Shown here piece after piece: positions 38,001 through 50,000 of a DNA stretch of 64,000 nucleotides. Position 1 is the stretch's first letter. Each line of letters opens with the position of its first letter. Under the pieces are notes generated by a model. That model saw only the letters and a program-made list of their open reading frames with translations, was not told the DNA's origin and did not search any database. The translations under genes and the position numbers were made by a program. Source of the DNA: Castor canadensis (lineage: Eukaryota; Chordata; Mammalia; Rodentia; Castoridae); the NCBI RefSeq assembly GCF_047511655.1, contig NC_133386.1, positions 131,133,866-131,197,865 of the forward strand, given 5' to 3'.

Positions 38001-41000
38001 TATATAAATAAAATAAAATAAAAAATAAAAAATACATAAAATAAAAATTAAAAAAAAACTTCCAAGTTCAAATGCAATGAAGTTTCAGTCTTAATAATTT
38101 TAGTGTTCGCTCCTCAGCCTCCAATCCTGGATATGGTGCCTCAGATGTTGTTCTGTAGTTGTCTCATCAAAGGGGAAAAATAAAATAGAGGAAAACCACA
38201 CAAAACAAAACAAACAAACAAAAAACCCACAAAGTTTCCCAAGTTCAAATGCAATGCAGTTTCAGTAAGTTTTTCAGCATGCAGATGTAGTTCGGTTGTT
38301 CTCATCAAAGGTAGGGAGAGAGAAAAAAAAGAGTCTGGAGACAGTTCTGTGAATGGCTATCTGCGGCTGTTGCTCGCCTGCCTGCTGCTATCAGCCTACT
38401 GTTGCTGGAGGCTTTATTTATGCAGATCTCTGGGGTGAGCTTAGCACTTAACCTGGCCCCTCAGGCTTTGTTTACTCAGAGTTCTCCTGTGCGCAAGCCA
38501 CTGCTACAAGCTTTCCCCTTTCCAAGCACACTGGGGAGGTGACAGTGCACCCACTTTCTCAGGCCTGCGTGTTTATTTACAGTTCATGTGGGAAGTGGGT
38601 CTTCCCCCCTCTCCTGTGGAGTTTTCCTCCCACCCCCGCTTTTACAAGCTTTCCCACTCCTGGTTGCTGGGCGCGCGCCTCCGCTTCTCCCCTCTCCAGC
38701 CAGGCCTGGATTGTTTATTTATAGTTCTTGGAGGAATTCCCCTTCCCCCTCTTCGGTGTTCAGGGCGCCCCACCCTCTTTGCTACGTGTCTTTTTTGTTA
38801 TTGCTTATTACTCAGTTCTCTTTTTTTCCTGGGTGGGTGGTTGGTCTGTCCAGGGGACTATGCTGATCTGGTCCAGGGTTGTCTGTGGGAGTACCGCATA
38901 CTGCTTACTTGTCCACGTCTTCCCAAGCCATCTGGGTGCGGGTGACTGGCAGTGGCCTGGGGGCCCTCCTGGTTTCTCGGTTTAAGGTGAAGTGGAGATG
39001 CTCTGTGCAGGCTGGAGGTGTGGAGGGGTCAAAGTTTTGCCTCTTCTCAGTGGCCTTGCCTGCAAGGTGTGTCTCCAGCATCTCTCCAAGATTTCACTTT
39101 AGGATGCACACTTTCTGCTTCCTCCCTCTAGCCACCATCTTGGAATCTCTCTAAAAGATCTTGATTCTTGTGTTTTGGTGTGGAAGAATCTAAGCAGAAC
39201 ACGTGGGTGTGGTGAGGTGGAAAAGTTTTATTAAGGGAAAGGGAATCACCGGCTCTGCCAGGTGAAAGGAGGTGCTGTGGTGCAAGGAGAATAGCACACA
39301 AAAAAAGGACCAGGGTCTTTTGTTAGGTCATTTTTATATCACCTTGAACTTGGAGGTGGGGAAAGAATTCATCATTACCTGGCTCCTCTGATCTATGGGC
39401 TAGGGGGAGGAGCTCTTTGAGTCAGGAGGGGGAGTAGTCCCACACTTTCTCTAATCCTAACTTGCCTGAAAAAGAGTTCTTCAGACTGAAAGAAAGATAT
39501 TAATTAGTAGTAAGAAACTATCAGAACATATAAAAGTCACTGGAAAAGTACCAGGTTGGGGTGGTGGTGATGGGCTTCCCACAGCTTCCCAGTTTCCATG
39601 CAGGTCCTTGAGACCCACAAATGTGAAAAGCATTTCAAGGTATCTCACAAGGTGAAAGTGTTAGCAAGGGTTTATCTTAGTGCAGAAGGATAAAGTAGGG
39701 AGAAATGAAATGGGTGAGGAGGAGGAGGAGAAACATTTCCTGTTTCCCACCCAGGACATGGGAGTAAAGACTCAAAATGGTGGTGAGTATCTGTGGTCTT
39801 ATACTTTCTAAGCTGGGAGACTATAGGTCATCAAGTAGAAGTCTAGCAACCCTAATCATTAGACAGGGGATCTGGGTGGTCAGGATGGATGCTAAAACAT
39901 GGAGATGTCCTCTAGGCCCACCCAAAACACAGGAACAATGGGTGAGTTTTAGGACTACTCTTTGCCATACATGCATTTTATTCTTTCCCTCTGCTCATTC
40001 AAGGAGCCTGGTAGCTTATTCACATCTCAAAGAGGAAGGCAAATGCAGGTAGTCTCTTTAGGTCTCCCTGTTCTTGTAACTTAACATCTAAAAGTAGTCG
40101 AGAGGGGTGCTGGCTGCTCTGGCTTTTCAGTTTTTACCTCCTTGTTTCAGTGTCTGAGTTTGGTCCTTTTAATATTTATTAATAATATAATTTTCTCATC
40201 TTCTCACCTATCATGCCTCAGAAACAGTAACTATACAAATTCAGAATGTTCTAGTATTATAAACATGGCTTATAAACCATTTATATCTTTAATATGAAGA
40301 CTAACCAAAATGAAGACAATGACTACATTACTATGATGAGATAGGCAATATAGACATCTACAGCACGTTCCATTGAATAATTGCCCTATACAGATTTTCC
40401 TCAACAGCACATGGAACAGCCTACAGGATAAGTCATATGATTGGCCATAAAACAAACCTGGACAGATTTTTAAAACTGAAAGCATATCAAGTATCTTTTT
40501 AGATCACAATGCAGTGAATACAGAAATCAACAACAAAAACTGTTAGAAAGTATACAAATGCTAAAGAAAATTTAACAATTCCATCTGTTTTTTTATGAGA
40601 TGGGGTCACCTTATATTGCTCAGTCTGGTCTTGAACTCAACTCTTGGGCTCAAGTGATTCTCCCATCTCAGCCCTTCCAAGTAGCTGACACTACAGATGT
40701 GCACAACCATGCCCAACTAAACAATTCACTTGAACAATCAACAGATCAAGGAAGAAATCAAGAAGGAAATTGAAAGGTTTGAAACAAGTAAAAATGGAAA
40801 CATCTCAAAAAACTCTGAGATACAGGAAAAGTGGTAGTGAGAGGGAATTTTATATATAGGAGTCAATTGCTACGTAGAAAGAGAAAAAAATCTGAAGTAA
40901 ACGTGAGGTTTGGTACATCTATTGATACATCTCAAAGGACTAGAAATCCAAGAATAAACCAAACCCCAGTCAGTAGAAGGAAAGAAATAACAAACACCAG

Positions 41001-44000
41001 AGCAGGAAAAAAATTAAAATACTAATAAATGATACAAAATATCAACAAAACAAAGAGCTGAATATTCAAAAAGAAGAGAAGCTTAACAAACTCTTAGCTT
41101 AGACTAAGAAAAAAAAAACATTCAACTAAAACCAGAGATGAAAAGGAACAGATTACAGTTGACACCACAGAAATACAAAGGATCATTAGAGATTATTATG
41201 AAAAACTATACGCTAACAAATTTGATAATCTAGAAGAAATTTACAAGTTCCTGATCACATATACCTTACCAAGATATGTGCATGAATAAATAGAAAATGT
41301 GAATAGGTTGATAATGAGTGATAAGATTCAATTAGTAATAAGGCATCTCCCATCGAAGAAAAGACCAGACCAGATGGCTTGACTGCTGAGTTCTACCAAA
41401 CATCTTAAAACATTTAACATAATTGAAGAGGAGGGAAATCTTTTAAACTAATTTCTACAAGACCAGCATTGCCCTAATATCAAAAATAAAGCTACAGTAC
41501 AATTTCTTTGATGAACATAAATGCAGAAATCTTCATCTAAATACCATCAAATCAAACCCAACATCACCTTAACAAGATTATTTGCCATAGTCAAGTGGGA
41601 TTCATCAACCAAGGATGGTTCCTCATATGCAAATCAATAAACATGATACAACACATCAAGGAGAGTTCAGCATATCTAAATCAATAAGCATATAACATTA
41701 ACAGAATAAAGGGTAAAAAACCAAAACCATATCATCCCAAAAGATACAGAAAAGTCATCTGGTAAAATTCAACATGCCTTCATGATAAAAACTGAGAAAA
41801 TTAGGCATATAAGGAATGTATCTTAGCATAATAAAGGCCACTTATAATAAGCTAATGGCTAACATACCAACTGTGGAAAAGCTGAGAGATTTCTAAGGTC
41901 TGGAAGAAGACAAGGATGCCTATTTTCTCCACTTTTTTTTGAACACAGTACTAAAAAGTATTCAAATTGGAAAGGAAAAAGTCTTTCCAATTTGTCTTTT
42001 TACAAATGATATGATTTTTGGGTAGAAAACTGTAAGACTCCACCAAAACGCTAAAATGAATAAAATTAATTAAAGTTGCAGAATACAGAATCAGAAGAAT
42101 TTTTGGGAGGGGGTGCAGTTCAGGGTTTTGAACTACATTTGTCAGGCAAGCATTCTACCTTTTGAGCCATGTCCCCCTACACAGACTGTAAAATCAACAT
42201 ACAAAAATCAGTAGTGTTGAACTGGGGATGTAGCTCAGTGGCAGAGCATGTGCTTTGCATGCATGAGGCCCTGGGTTCAATTCCCAGCACTACCAAAAAA
42301 AAAGTCCGTAGCATTAGTATATGCTAGTAACCAGTTAGTTGAAGTAGAAATCAAGAAAGCAACCCCATTTGCAACACCTGCAAACAGTAAAATACTTAAG
42401 AATAAATTTAACCAAAGAAGGAAAAGATCTCTACAATGAAAACTATAAAATATCAATGAAAGAAAAAGAACATCAAAAAAAAAAAAAAAGAGAAACACAT
42501 TCCACATTCATGGATTGGAAGGATCTGTATGTCCATACTACCTGAAGCATTCTATGGATTGTGATCCCTTTCAGTACACCAATGACATTCTTCACAGAAT
42601 TTACAAAAAAAAAGTTCTAAAACTTGTATGGGATCACACAAACCCTGAATAGCAAAGCAGCTTTGAGCAAAAGGAACAAAGTAGGAGACATTATATTATC
42701 AAAGTTCAAAATCTTTTACAAAGCTGTAATTAAAACAGCATGATATTGGCATGAAAACTTGCAAACCAGTACAACAGAATAGAGACTCTAGAGGTAAAAC
42801 CACAGGCATCTGATTTTCAACAAAGATGCTAAGAACACAGACTGGAGAAAGGGCAGCCTTTTCAATACATGATGCTGGGAAAATTGGAAATCCACATGCA
42901 GAAGAATGAAACTAGACCCCTCGACCTCAGCAGTTACAGAAATAAACTCAGAGTAGTTAAAGACATTTCTTTTTTTGTTTGTACTTTAGTTTGAACTCAG
43001 GGCCTGACACTTTCTAGGCAGATCCTCTTCTACTTGAGCCACTCTGTCAGCCTTTTTTCTGTGTTGGATATTTTCAAGGTAGGGTCTTAAGAACTATTTG
43101 CCCAGGACTGAGTTCAAACCATGATTCTCCTGATAACTGCCTCCCAAGTAGCTAGGGTTACTGGTGCAAGTTGCTGGTACCCAGATTAAAGACTTTGATG
43201 TAAGATCTGAAACTACTCTGAGAAAACAGAGGGGCACTACTTCAGAACATCAAAATAAGCAAGGACTTCTTGGACAAGATCCCAAAAGTACAGAAAACAA
43301 TTAAAAATAAACAAATGTTATTACATCAAATTAAAAGGCTTTCTGCACAACAGAGTGAAGAGACACCTAAGAATAGGAAAAAATATTTGCAAACTATACA
43401 TATAGTGAGGAGTTTAATAACTAGAATAAGTGAGAAACTAAAAAAGCTCAATGATAAAAAAAAACCTCTATTTAAAAATGAACAATAGACCAAAATAAAC
43501 ATTTCCTGAAAGATAAATGACCAACAGGTCATTTTATATACCAACAGGTATGTGAAAAATGTTCAACATCACCAATCAGCAGAAAATTGTAAATCAAAGC
43601 CATGATGAAATACTGCTTCATTCTAGTAAGAATGGCTATTATCAAAGAGAAAACAAGTGCTGCTAAGGATATGGAGGAGAAAAAACCTTTTATACACTGG
43701 TGGTTAGGTATAGCAGTTATGGAAAACACAATGGAGCTTCCCCCAAGAAATTAAAAATAAGGGATGTGTTAGACTTTTTTAGCACTGTGATAAAACACTT
43801 GACATAACTTAAGTGAGGAAGGATTTATTTTGGCTCACGTTCTGAAACTGGAGTTTTGGACCCAATGCCCAAACTCCTGAGATTCCATATGCCAGGTCCA
43901 GTCACCTGCCCCTAAATGCCAGATAAAGAGGCATAGTGAAGGCAGAGAAAGGAGGGTTATTACATGGCTCAGAACATGCTGTGAGAAGGGGCAGAGAAAG

Positions 44001-47000
44001 CACTCAACTCATCTTTAGCCATCATCTGGGGTACAGACATGAGCTATAGGTTTAAATAGACAAAAGAAATGGGGGCAGGGAACAAAGGCATGTATAGTTA
44101 CACAGTCCCAGTCAGCTGTGGTCTGGTTGTTCTCATGACTGGTGGGCATGCAATCTTGGTCAGGCAGGTGGTCTGGTCCTGTTTGAGAGGATTCTTGGAA
44201 TAATTGTCCTCACTGGAAGGGTGGCAGCTTCAGGTAGCTCCAGTTCATTGTCATAAAGATATTATCAGTTCTGTCCTTTTTGGAGTCAAAGTGGTTGTAA
44301 AGTGATTTTAAAGAGAATGGCTGAAGAGCAAAGACAGATACAAAAGGCGGCAGGGATGCCAAGCTTCTCCTGTTTTTAGTTAATTTATGGACCCAAGTAA
44401 GGAGTCAGTGCTGTTCAGCAAAAGCAGTTTGAGCACTCCTTACAGTTCCAAGGGTTTCAGCCCACAGCAGGGAGAGTGTGCAGAATAGACAGCTCACATC
44501 GTGGTGGCAGATAGCAGAGAGAGAAAATGTTGCTTTTGCGAGCCTTCTCCTTTTCCCCTTTCATTCCATCCAGAATCCCAGCCAATGGTATAGTGCAGCT
44601 CACAGTCAGGGCAGGTCTTCTACCCTTAGTAAATACTACATGGAAACACCTTTACAGATATACCCAGGGGTGTACTTTACTAATCTCTTAGGTGCTTCTC
44701 AGTACAATCAAGATGAGATGATTGATCATAATAGGGGTAAGCTCAGTGGTAGAGTGCTTCCCTAGCATGCACAAGACCCTGGGTTCAATCTCCAGTGCTT
44801 GAAAAAAAAAACAAAAGCTAAATATAGAACTTGGGGTGTACCTCAGTGGCAGAGTATATGCTTAGCATTCACAAGGCCCTGGTGAAGAACATGTCCCATC
44901 ATCAAGGATCATGATGGAAACAAAGTACTGAGCCTGTGGCTGGCAGAATATTCAGCCCCCAGAGTCTGCCTCCTAACTGTGTGTGTTGACTACTAATTGA
45001 GTCAGAGCCCTAAATCTGACCCTCTGAGTCATGTGATATCCAGCCTCCTCCTCTTCACAAGGAGGTGAACTGTTGCACACAGCCTGAAAGCACTGCTCTT
45101 GGGTATCCCTGTGTGTGTTTGCTGCCAATTGGGTCTAAAGGCCCTCACCCCAGGCCTGCAAATCACATGATTTTCATAACTTCCTCACCCCAGCAGGGAG
45201 GTGAACTGCTAGGAAGAGTCTGAAAGCACTGAGCCCCACCTCCAGGAACTGCATCACAGCAAGTGTTTGCTGTGATGAGTGATTGCCATGATTCAGACCC
45301 TCTGAATCATGAGACTTCCACAGCCTCCTCTTCCCTGCAGGGAGGGAAACTGCCAGACTGGGACTGTAAGCATTGAGACCAGCAGGCAGAGCAATAAGGT
45401 CCCTGTAGTTAATACAGCCTAGATTGTGGCAACCAACCCTTCTACAAGAGACTCCAGCTAGTTTACATCAATCTGAGCAATGCTGAGGATCACATCCCAT
45501 GCCCTGAGCATGCAGGTGAATACTTGGCTACTGAGCCATAACCCAAGTCCACAACCTGGCCACTACATTGTTCTGCCTGAACATTGAGAATATTTTAACT
45601 TGAAAGATTATACATGATTAAAATTTCCAACCAATGACTTGGCATCAGTCGTGAAAAATCCAAATGCAGAAAGCAAAAAATATAAAGAAGAAAAAAGGCA
45701 ACATGACTCCTCCAAAACTACATGAGCAATACTACATGAGTGGACCCTAATGATAGTGAAGTGGATAAAATCTCAAAACAAGAATTCCGGAAAATGATTA
45801 TAAGAATAATCAGTGAAATTAAAGAGAACATGAACCAAGTACCTGAATGAATTATAAGAAAAATAAAAGAGCTAAAAAGATAATGCAGGACAATGAAGAT
45901 AGAGATATTGTGAAGAAAAATCAAATTGAAATTCTGGATAGGAAAAGCTCAATGAATCAAATGAAGTATACAGTTAAAAGTTTCTCCCCAATGTATGCAC
46001 ATGTAAGTAAATGTAAGAATGATGAAATAAAAAATGTTCTTAATTAAACTGGATAAAATTGAAGACAGAATGTCAACACTTGAAGACAAGGTTGATGTGT
46101 TAGAAAATGAGGATGAGGACTAAAAAAAATCTAAAGTACAAATGGAACATGCAATTAAAAGACCAAACCTGTGAATCATGGGCATAGAAGGAGAACAGGT
46201 TCAAGCTTACCAAATCTTGAGAAAGAGATGGTCAGCCACATGCAGCAGGCTTTTAGGACATCAGACAAGAACAGAAAAGAACCTCCCCATGTCATATTAT
46301 AGTTAAAATATTAGGCTCAGAGAAACAAGGAAAGAATATCAAAAGTTGCAATAGAGAAGCCCTAGGTCACAATAAAGGCAAACCCATCAGAATAATAGCA
46401 GATATCTCAACAGAAACTTTAAAAGCAATGAGGACATGGAAATGGTATATTTCAAGCCCTGAAAGAAAATAACTGCCAATTTAAGATTACAGTACCCTGC
46501 AAAGCTATCCTTTATAATTGAAGAATTAAAAATCTTCCATAAGAAATAGAAACTTAAAGCAACTCACTAAGACTAAACCAGTGCTACAGAAGATATTAAA
46601 GGAATCTTACACAGAGAAGATGAAATACAAGCGAGAAAATTTGGTAAAGAAATCTTATTAGACAAGCAGATAGCAAATGAGGAATAAGGAAAAATTGAAC
46701 ACAACAAAACCAATAAAATGCAGGTGTTACTACATATTTTTGAATAATAACTGTGAATGTTAATGAGCTTAAGTCTTCAACCAATAGACACAGACTGGCA
46801 AATTGGATTAAAACACAAGACCCAAGCATTTGTTGCTTATGAGAAGTGTACCTCACTGGCAAAGACAAACATAGGCTTATCATGAAAGGATGGAAATAGA
46901 TTTCCAAGCAAGTGGGGCCTGAAAGCAAACAGGAGCAGCTTTACTCATATCTGAAAAGGCAGACTGCAAAGCAAAAAGAGACAAAGAAGGTCACTTTATA

Positions 47001-50000
47001 TTGATAAAGGGAACAATCCAGCAGAAAGAGGTGACAATTGTAAACATACATACTGAATGTCAGTGTACCCAGTTTCATAAAGCAGACATTACTGGACATA
47101 AAAACACAGACCCAACCCATTAATAGTGGATGACATTAGTACCCCACCCTCACCAATAAATAGGTGCAGACAACAGGAACCAATAAGAAAACTTCAGAAT
47201 TAAATGACACTGTTGATCAAATGGTCTTAACAGAAATCTACAGAATATTCCACCCAATAGCCGCAGAATAGCCCACAGAACTTTTTTCAAAATAGATATG
47301 ATCTTAGGACATAAAGCAAGTCTCAACAAATATAGAAAACTGAAAAAATTTCCCGGTTTTAAATAAGGCCACAATGGGATAAAACTAGAAATTAGTAATG
47401 AAAAACCATAGAAAATATCCAAATACGTGAAGACTGGACAATTCACTCTTGCATGATCAGTCCTTGAATAAATAAGGGGAAAAATAAAAATGATCCCTAG
47501 AATCAGATGAAATGAAAATACAACAGAATGTTTGGGACACAGCAAAAGCAGTGCTATGAGGGAACTTTTTAGCTATGAGTACCTTCATTTAAAAAAGAAA
47601 AACAGAAATCCTTAATAAATAACCTAATGGTGCATGTCAAGCTCATAGAAGAACAAGAACAAGCCAAACCCACAAGCAATAGATGGAAATAAATAATAAA
47701 AATTAGGGCAGAAATTAATGAAATTGAGACTAAGTAGAATGAGTTAATGAAACAACAGCTAGTACTTTGAAAATATAAACAAGATTGATAAGCTCTTAGC
47801 CAAACTAACCAAAAGGATTAAGGAGAAGACCTAAATTAATAAAAATAGAGATGAAAAAGAAAATAAGTACCAACAAAATTCAGCAGATCATTAGGGAATA
47901 CTTTAAAAATTTACATTCCAAGAAACTGGAAAACCTAGAAGAAATGAATAAATTTCTAGAGCATATGACCTACCAAAATTGTACCAGGAGAATGTAAGCT
48001 ACCTAATCAGACCTATAACAAGTAATGAAATTGAAGTAGTAATAAAGAATCTCCCACCAAAGAAACTCACAGGTTCCAATAGAACAGGTTCCAAAGGTCT
48101 GAATTCCACCAGACCTTTAAAAAGTAACACCAATGTTCCCACACTGCTCCACAAAACAGAAAGGGATGTAATGTTACCAAACTCATTCTATGAAGCCAGT
48201 ATTACCCTGGTACCAAAACTGAGTAAGAACACATCAAAACAAGAAAATTGCAGACCAATTTTCTTGATGAACATGGATACAAAACTTCCCAGTAAAAGGG
48301 CTGTTGTGATGGCCCAAGTAGTAGAGTGCCTGCCTAGCAAGCATGAGGCCAGGAGTTCAACACATTAAAAATGAACATAAGAGGATCATGTTCAAGTTGG
48401 TTTTATCCCAGGGATATTAAGATGGTTCAACATGCACAAATTGATAAATGTTATACCGCACACAAAAAAGAAAAAGGACAAAGTCACATGACCTTCTCAA
48501 TAGATGCAGAAAAACATTTGACAAAATTCAATATCTCTTCATGATAAAAACACTGAACAACTAGGTATAGGAATAACAAACCTCAATATAAAAAACTATA
48601 TATGATAAACCTATGGCCAACATTACAGTAAATGGGAAAATAGACCATTTTCTAAAGTCAGGAATGAGACAAGTGTGTCTGTTCTGCTAACTCTTATTCA
48701 ATATATACTTGAATTCTTAGCCAGAACAGTAAGTCAAGAGAAAGAAATAAGGGGATATAAATAGGGAAGGAAGAAGTCAAATTATCTCTTTTTGTAGACA
48801 ATGTGAACCTATGCTTTAAACACCCTGAAGACTCCATGAAATAACTTAGATCTGATAACAACTTTTAGCAAAGTAACAAGACACAAAATCAACATACAAA
48901 AATCAGTACCTTTTCTATATACCAGTAATGAACAGGGTGAGAAAGAATCAGGAAAACAATCCTATTCACAATAGCATAAAAAAAATACACCTAAGAATAA
49001 ACCTAACAAAGTAGATGAAAGACTTCTACGATGAAATCTATAAAATACTGCAGAAAAATTGAAGACACTTGAAGATGGTAAGACCTTCCATGACCATGGA
49101 TTAGCAATTAATATTGTGAAAATGGCTATGTAACAATCTGCAGATTCAGTACAATCCCTATTAAATTTCAGTGTCATTTTTCACAGAAATGGAAAAATCA
49201 ATCCTAAAATTTATATGGAAAAACACAGGACCCCCTAATTGTCAAAGCAATCCTGAGCACAAAGAGTGATGCTGGAGGTGTCCCAATACCTAATTTCAAA
49301 TTATAGTACAGAAACATAGTGACAAAATAGCATGGTACTGGCATAAAAACAGACATGTAGACCAATGGAATAGAACAGAAAAGCTAGTAAAGCAGTAATT
49401 GAAGCAGTAATAAAGAATCTCCCAACAAAGAAAAGCCCAAGACCAAATAGATTTAATGTTGAATTCAGTCAGGCTTTTAAAAAACTAGCACCAATGCTCC
49501 TGAAACTGTTGCATAAAATAGAAAGGGAAGGGACACTACCAAACTCAATGAAGCCAGTTTCACCTGGATGGCAAAACCAGATGAAGACACAACAAAAAGA
49601 AAATTACAGATTTCCTTGATGTACATGAATGCAGAAATTCTCAATAAAATACTTGCAGACAGAATTCAACAATGTAGCTACAGTTGTGTTTGACACAGGG
49701 ACCAAAAACACGTTGGAGAAAAGACAGCCTCTTCAACACATGGTGTTGGGAAAACTGAATATCCACCTGTAGAAGATTGAAGTTAAACATCTGTCACATT
49801 GTACAAAAAATAATTCAAAATGGATCAAAGATCTAAATGCAAAGCCTAAACTGAAGCTATTAAAGGAAAACATAGGTAAACCCTTGAATACCTTGACTAT
49901 ATAGCCATCACCTATAGGGAAGATAACATGCCTTTCTGAGTAGGACTCCATTTGCTCAGGAAATAAGAGTAAGAGTTGGCAGATGGGATTGTATCAACTT

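Larger units (their letters stand above)
32070..39151 (-). mobile_element. Full-length L1 LINE, copy C (7.1 kb), inside the provirus 5' LTR
   Basis: On the minus strand: GC-rich 5' UTR (39151 to about 38330), a second, A-rich 5' UTR part with an internal repeat (about 38330-37600), ORF1 (37559-36381), ORF2 (36421 to about 32609), 3' UTR and poly(A), with an 11-bp target-site duplication. It is the only copy in the window that reaches the L1 5' end. Its many ORF2 breaks make it older than copies A and B, but younger than the provirus it interrupts. An extra about 25-bp segment sits between two A-rich tails at 32081-32105. Confidence 0.94.
22594..39469 (-). mobile_element. Defective gammaretrovirus-like endogenous provirus, invaded by two L1s and SINEs
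   Basis: Minus-strand order: 5' LTR (39469-39163 plus 32069-32038, split by L1 copy C), primer-binding site (32018-32035), long leader, gag remnant (30258 to about 29240), pol remnant (about 29240-26940), env-like remnants (24036-22915, the middle taken by L1 copy B) and 3' LTR (22914-22594). Nucleocapsid, protease and most of RT are absent, and the remaining frames carry many stops and shifts. It is an old, non-functional relic. The capsid and RNase H wording is of class I (gamma/epsilon) type. Confidence 0.88.
40225..43750 (+). mobile_element. Old L1 ORF2 remnant, interrupted by SINEs
   Basis: Decayed but collinear ORF2 on +: endonuclease end (GATCACAATGCAGTGAA near 40503), RT start (CATTAGAGATTATTATG, then AAGATTATTTGCCATAG near 41580), the GGATGCCTATTTTCTCC block near 41914, and the C-terminal part to about 43740. 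Gene-like frames inside are chance leftovers. SINEs at 40587, 42107, 42218 and 42966 interrupt it. Confidence 0.82.

Noticed and set aside
38539..39154. Cluster of overlapping + strand ORFs
   Set aside because: They lie in the GC-rich 5' UTR of L1 copy C; GC content explains the lack of stops, and no splice or family support exists.
44955..45385. CRISPR-like or satellite array
   Set aside because: Only three diverged units without constant spacers, directly in front of L1 ORF1; an L1 5' UTR fits better.
47979..48368. 129-codon + strand ORF as a host gene
   Set aside because: The text is decayed L1 ORF2 reverse transcriptase running into an ID SINE.
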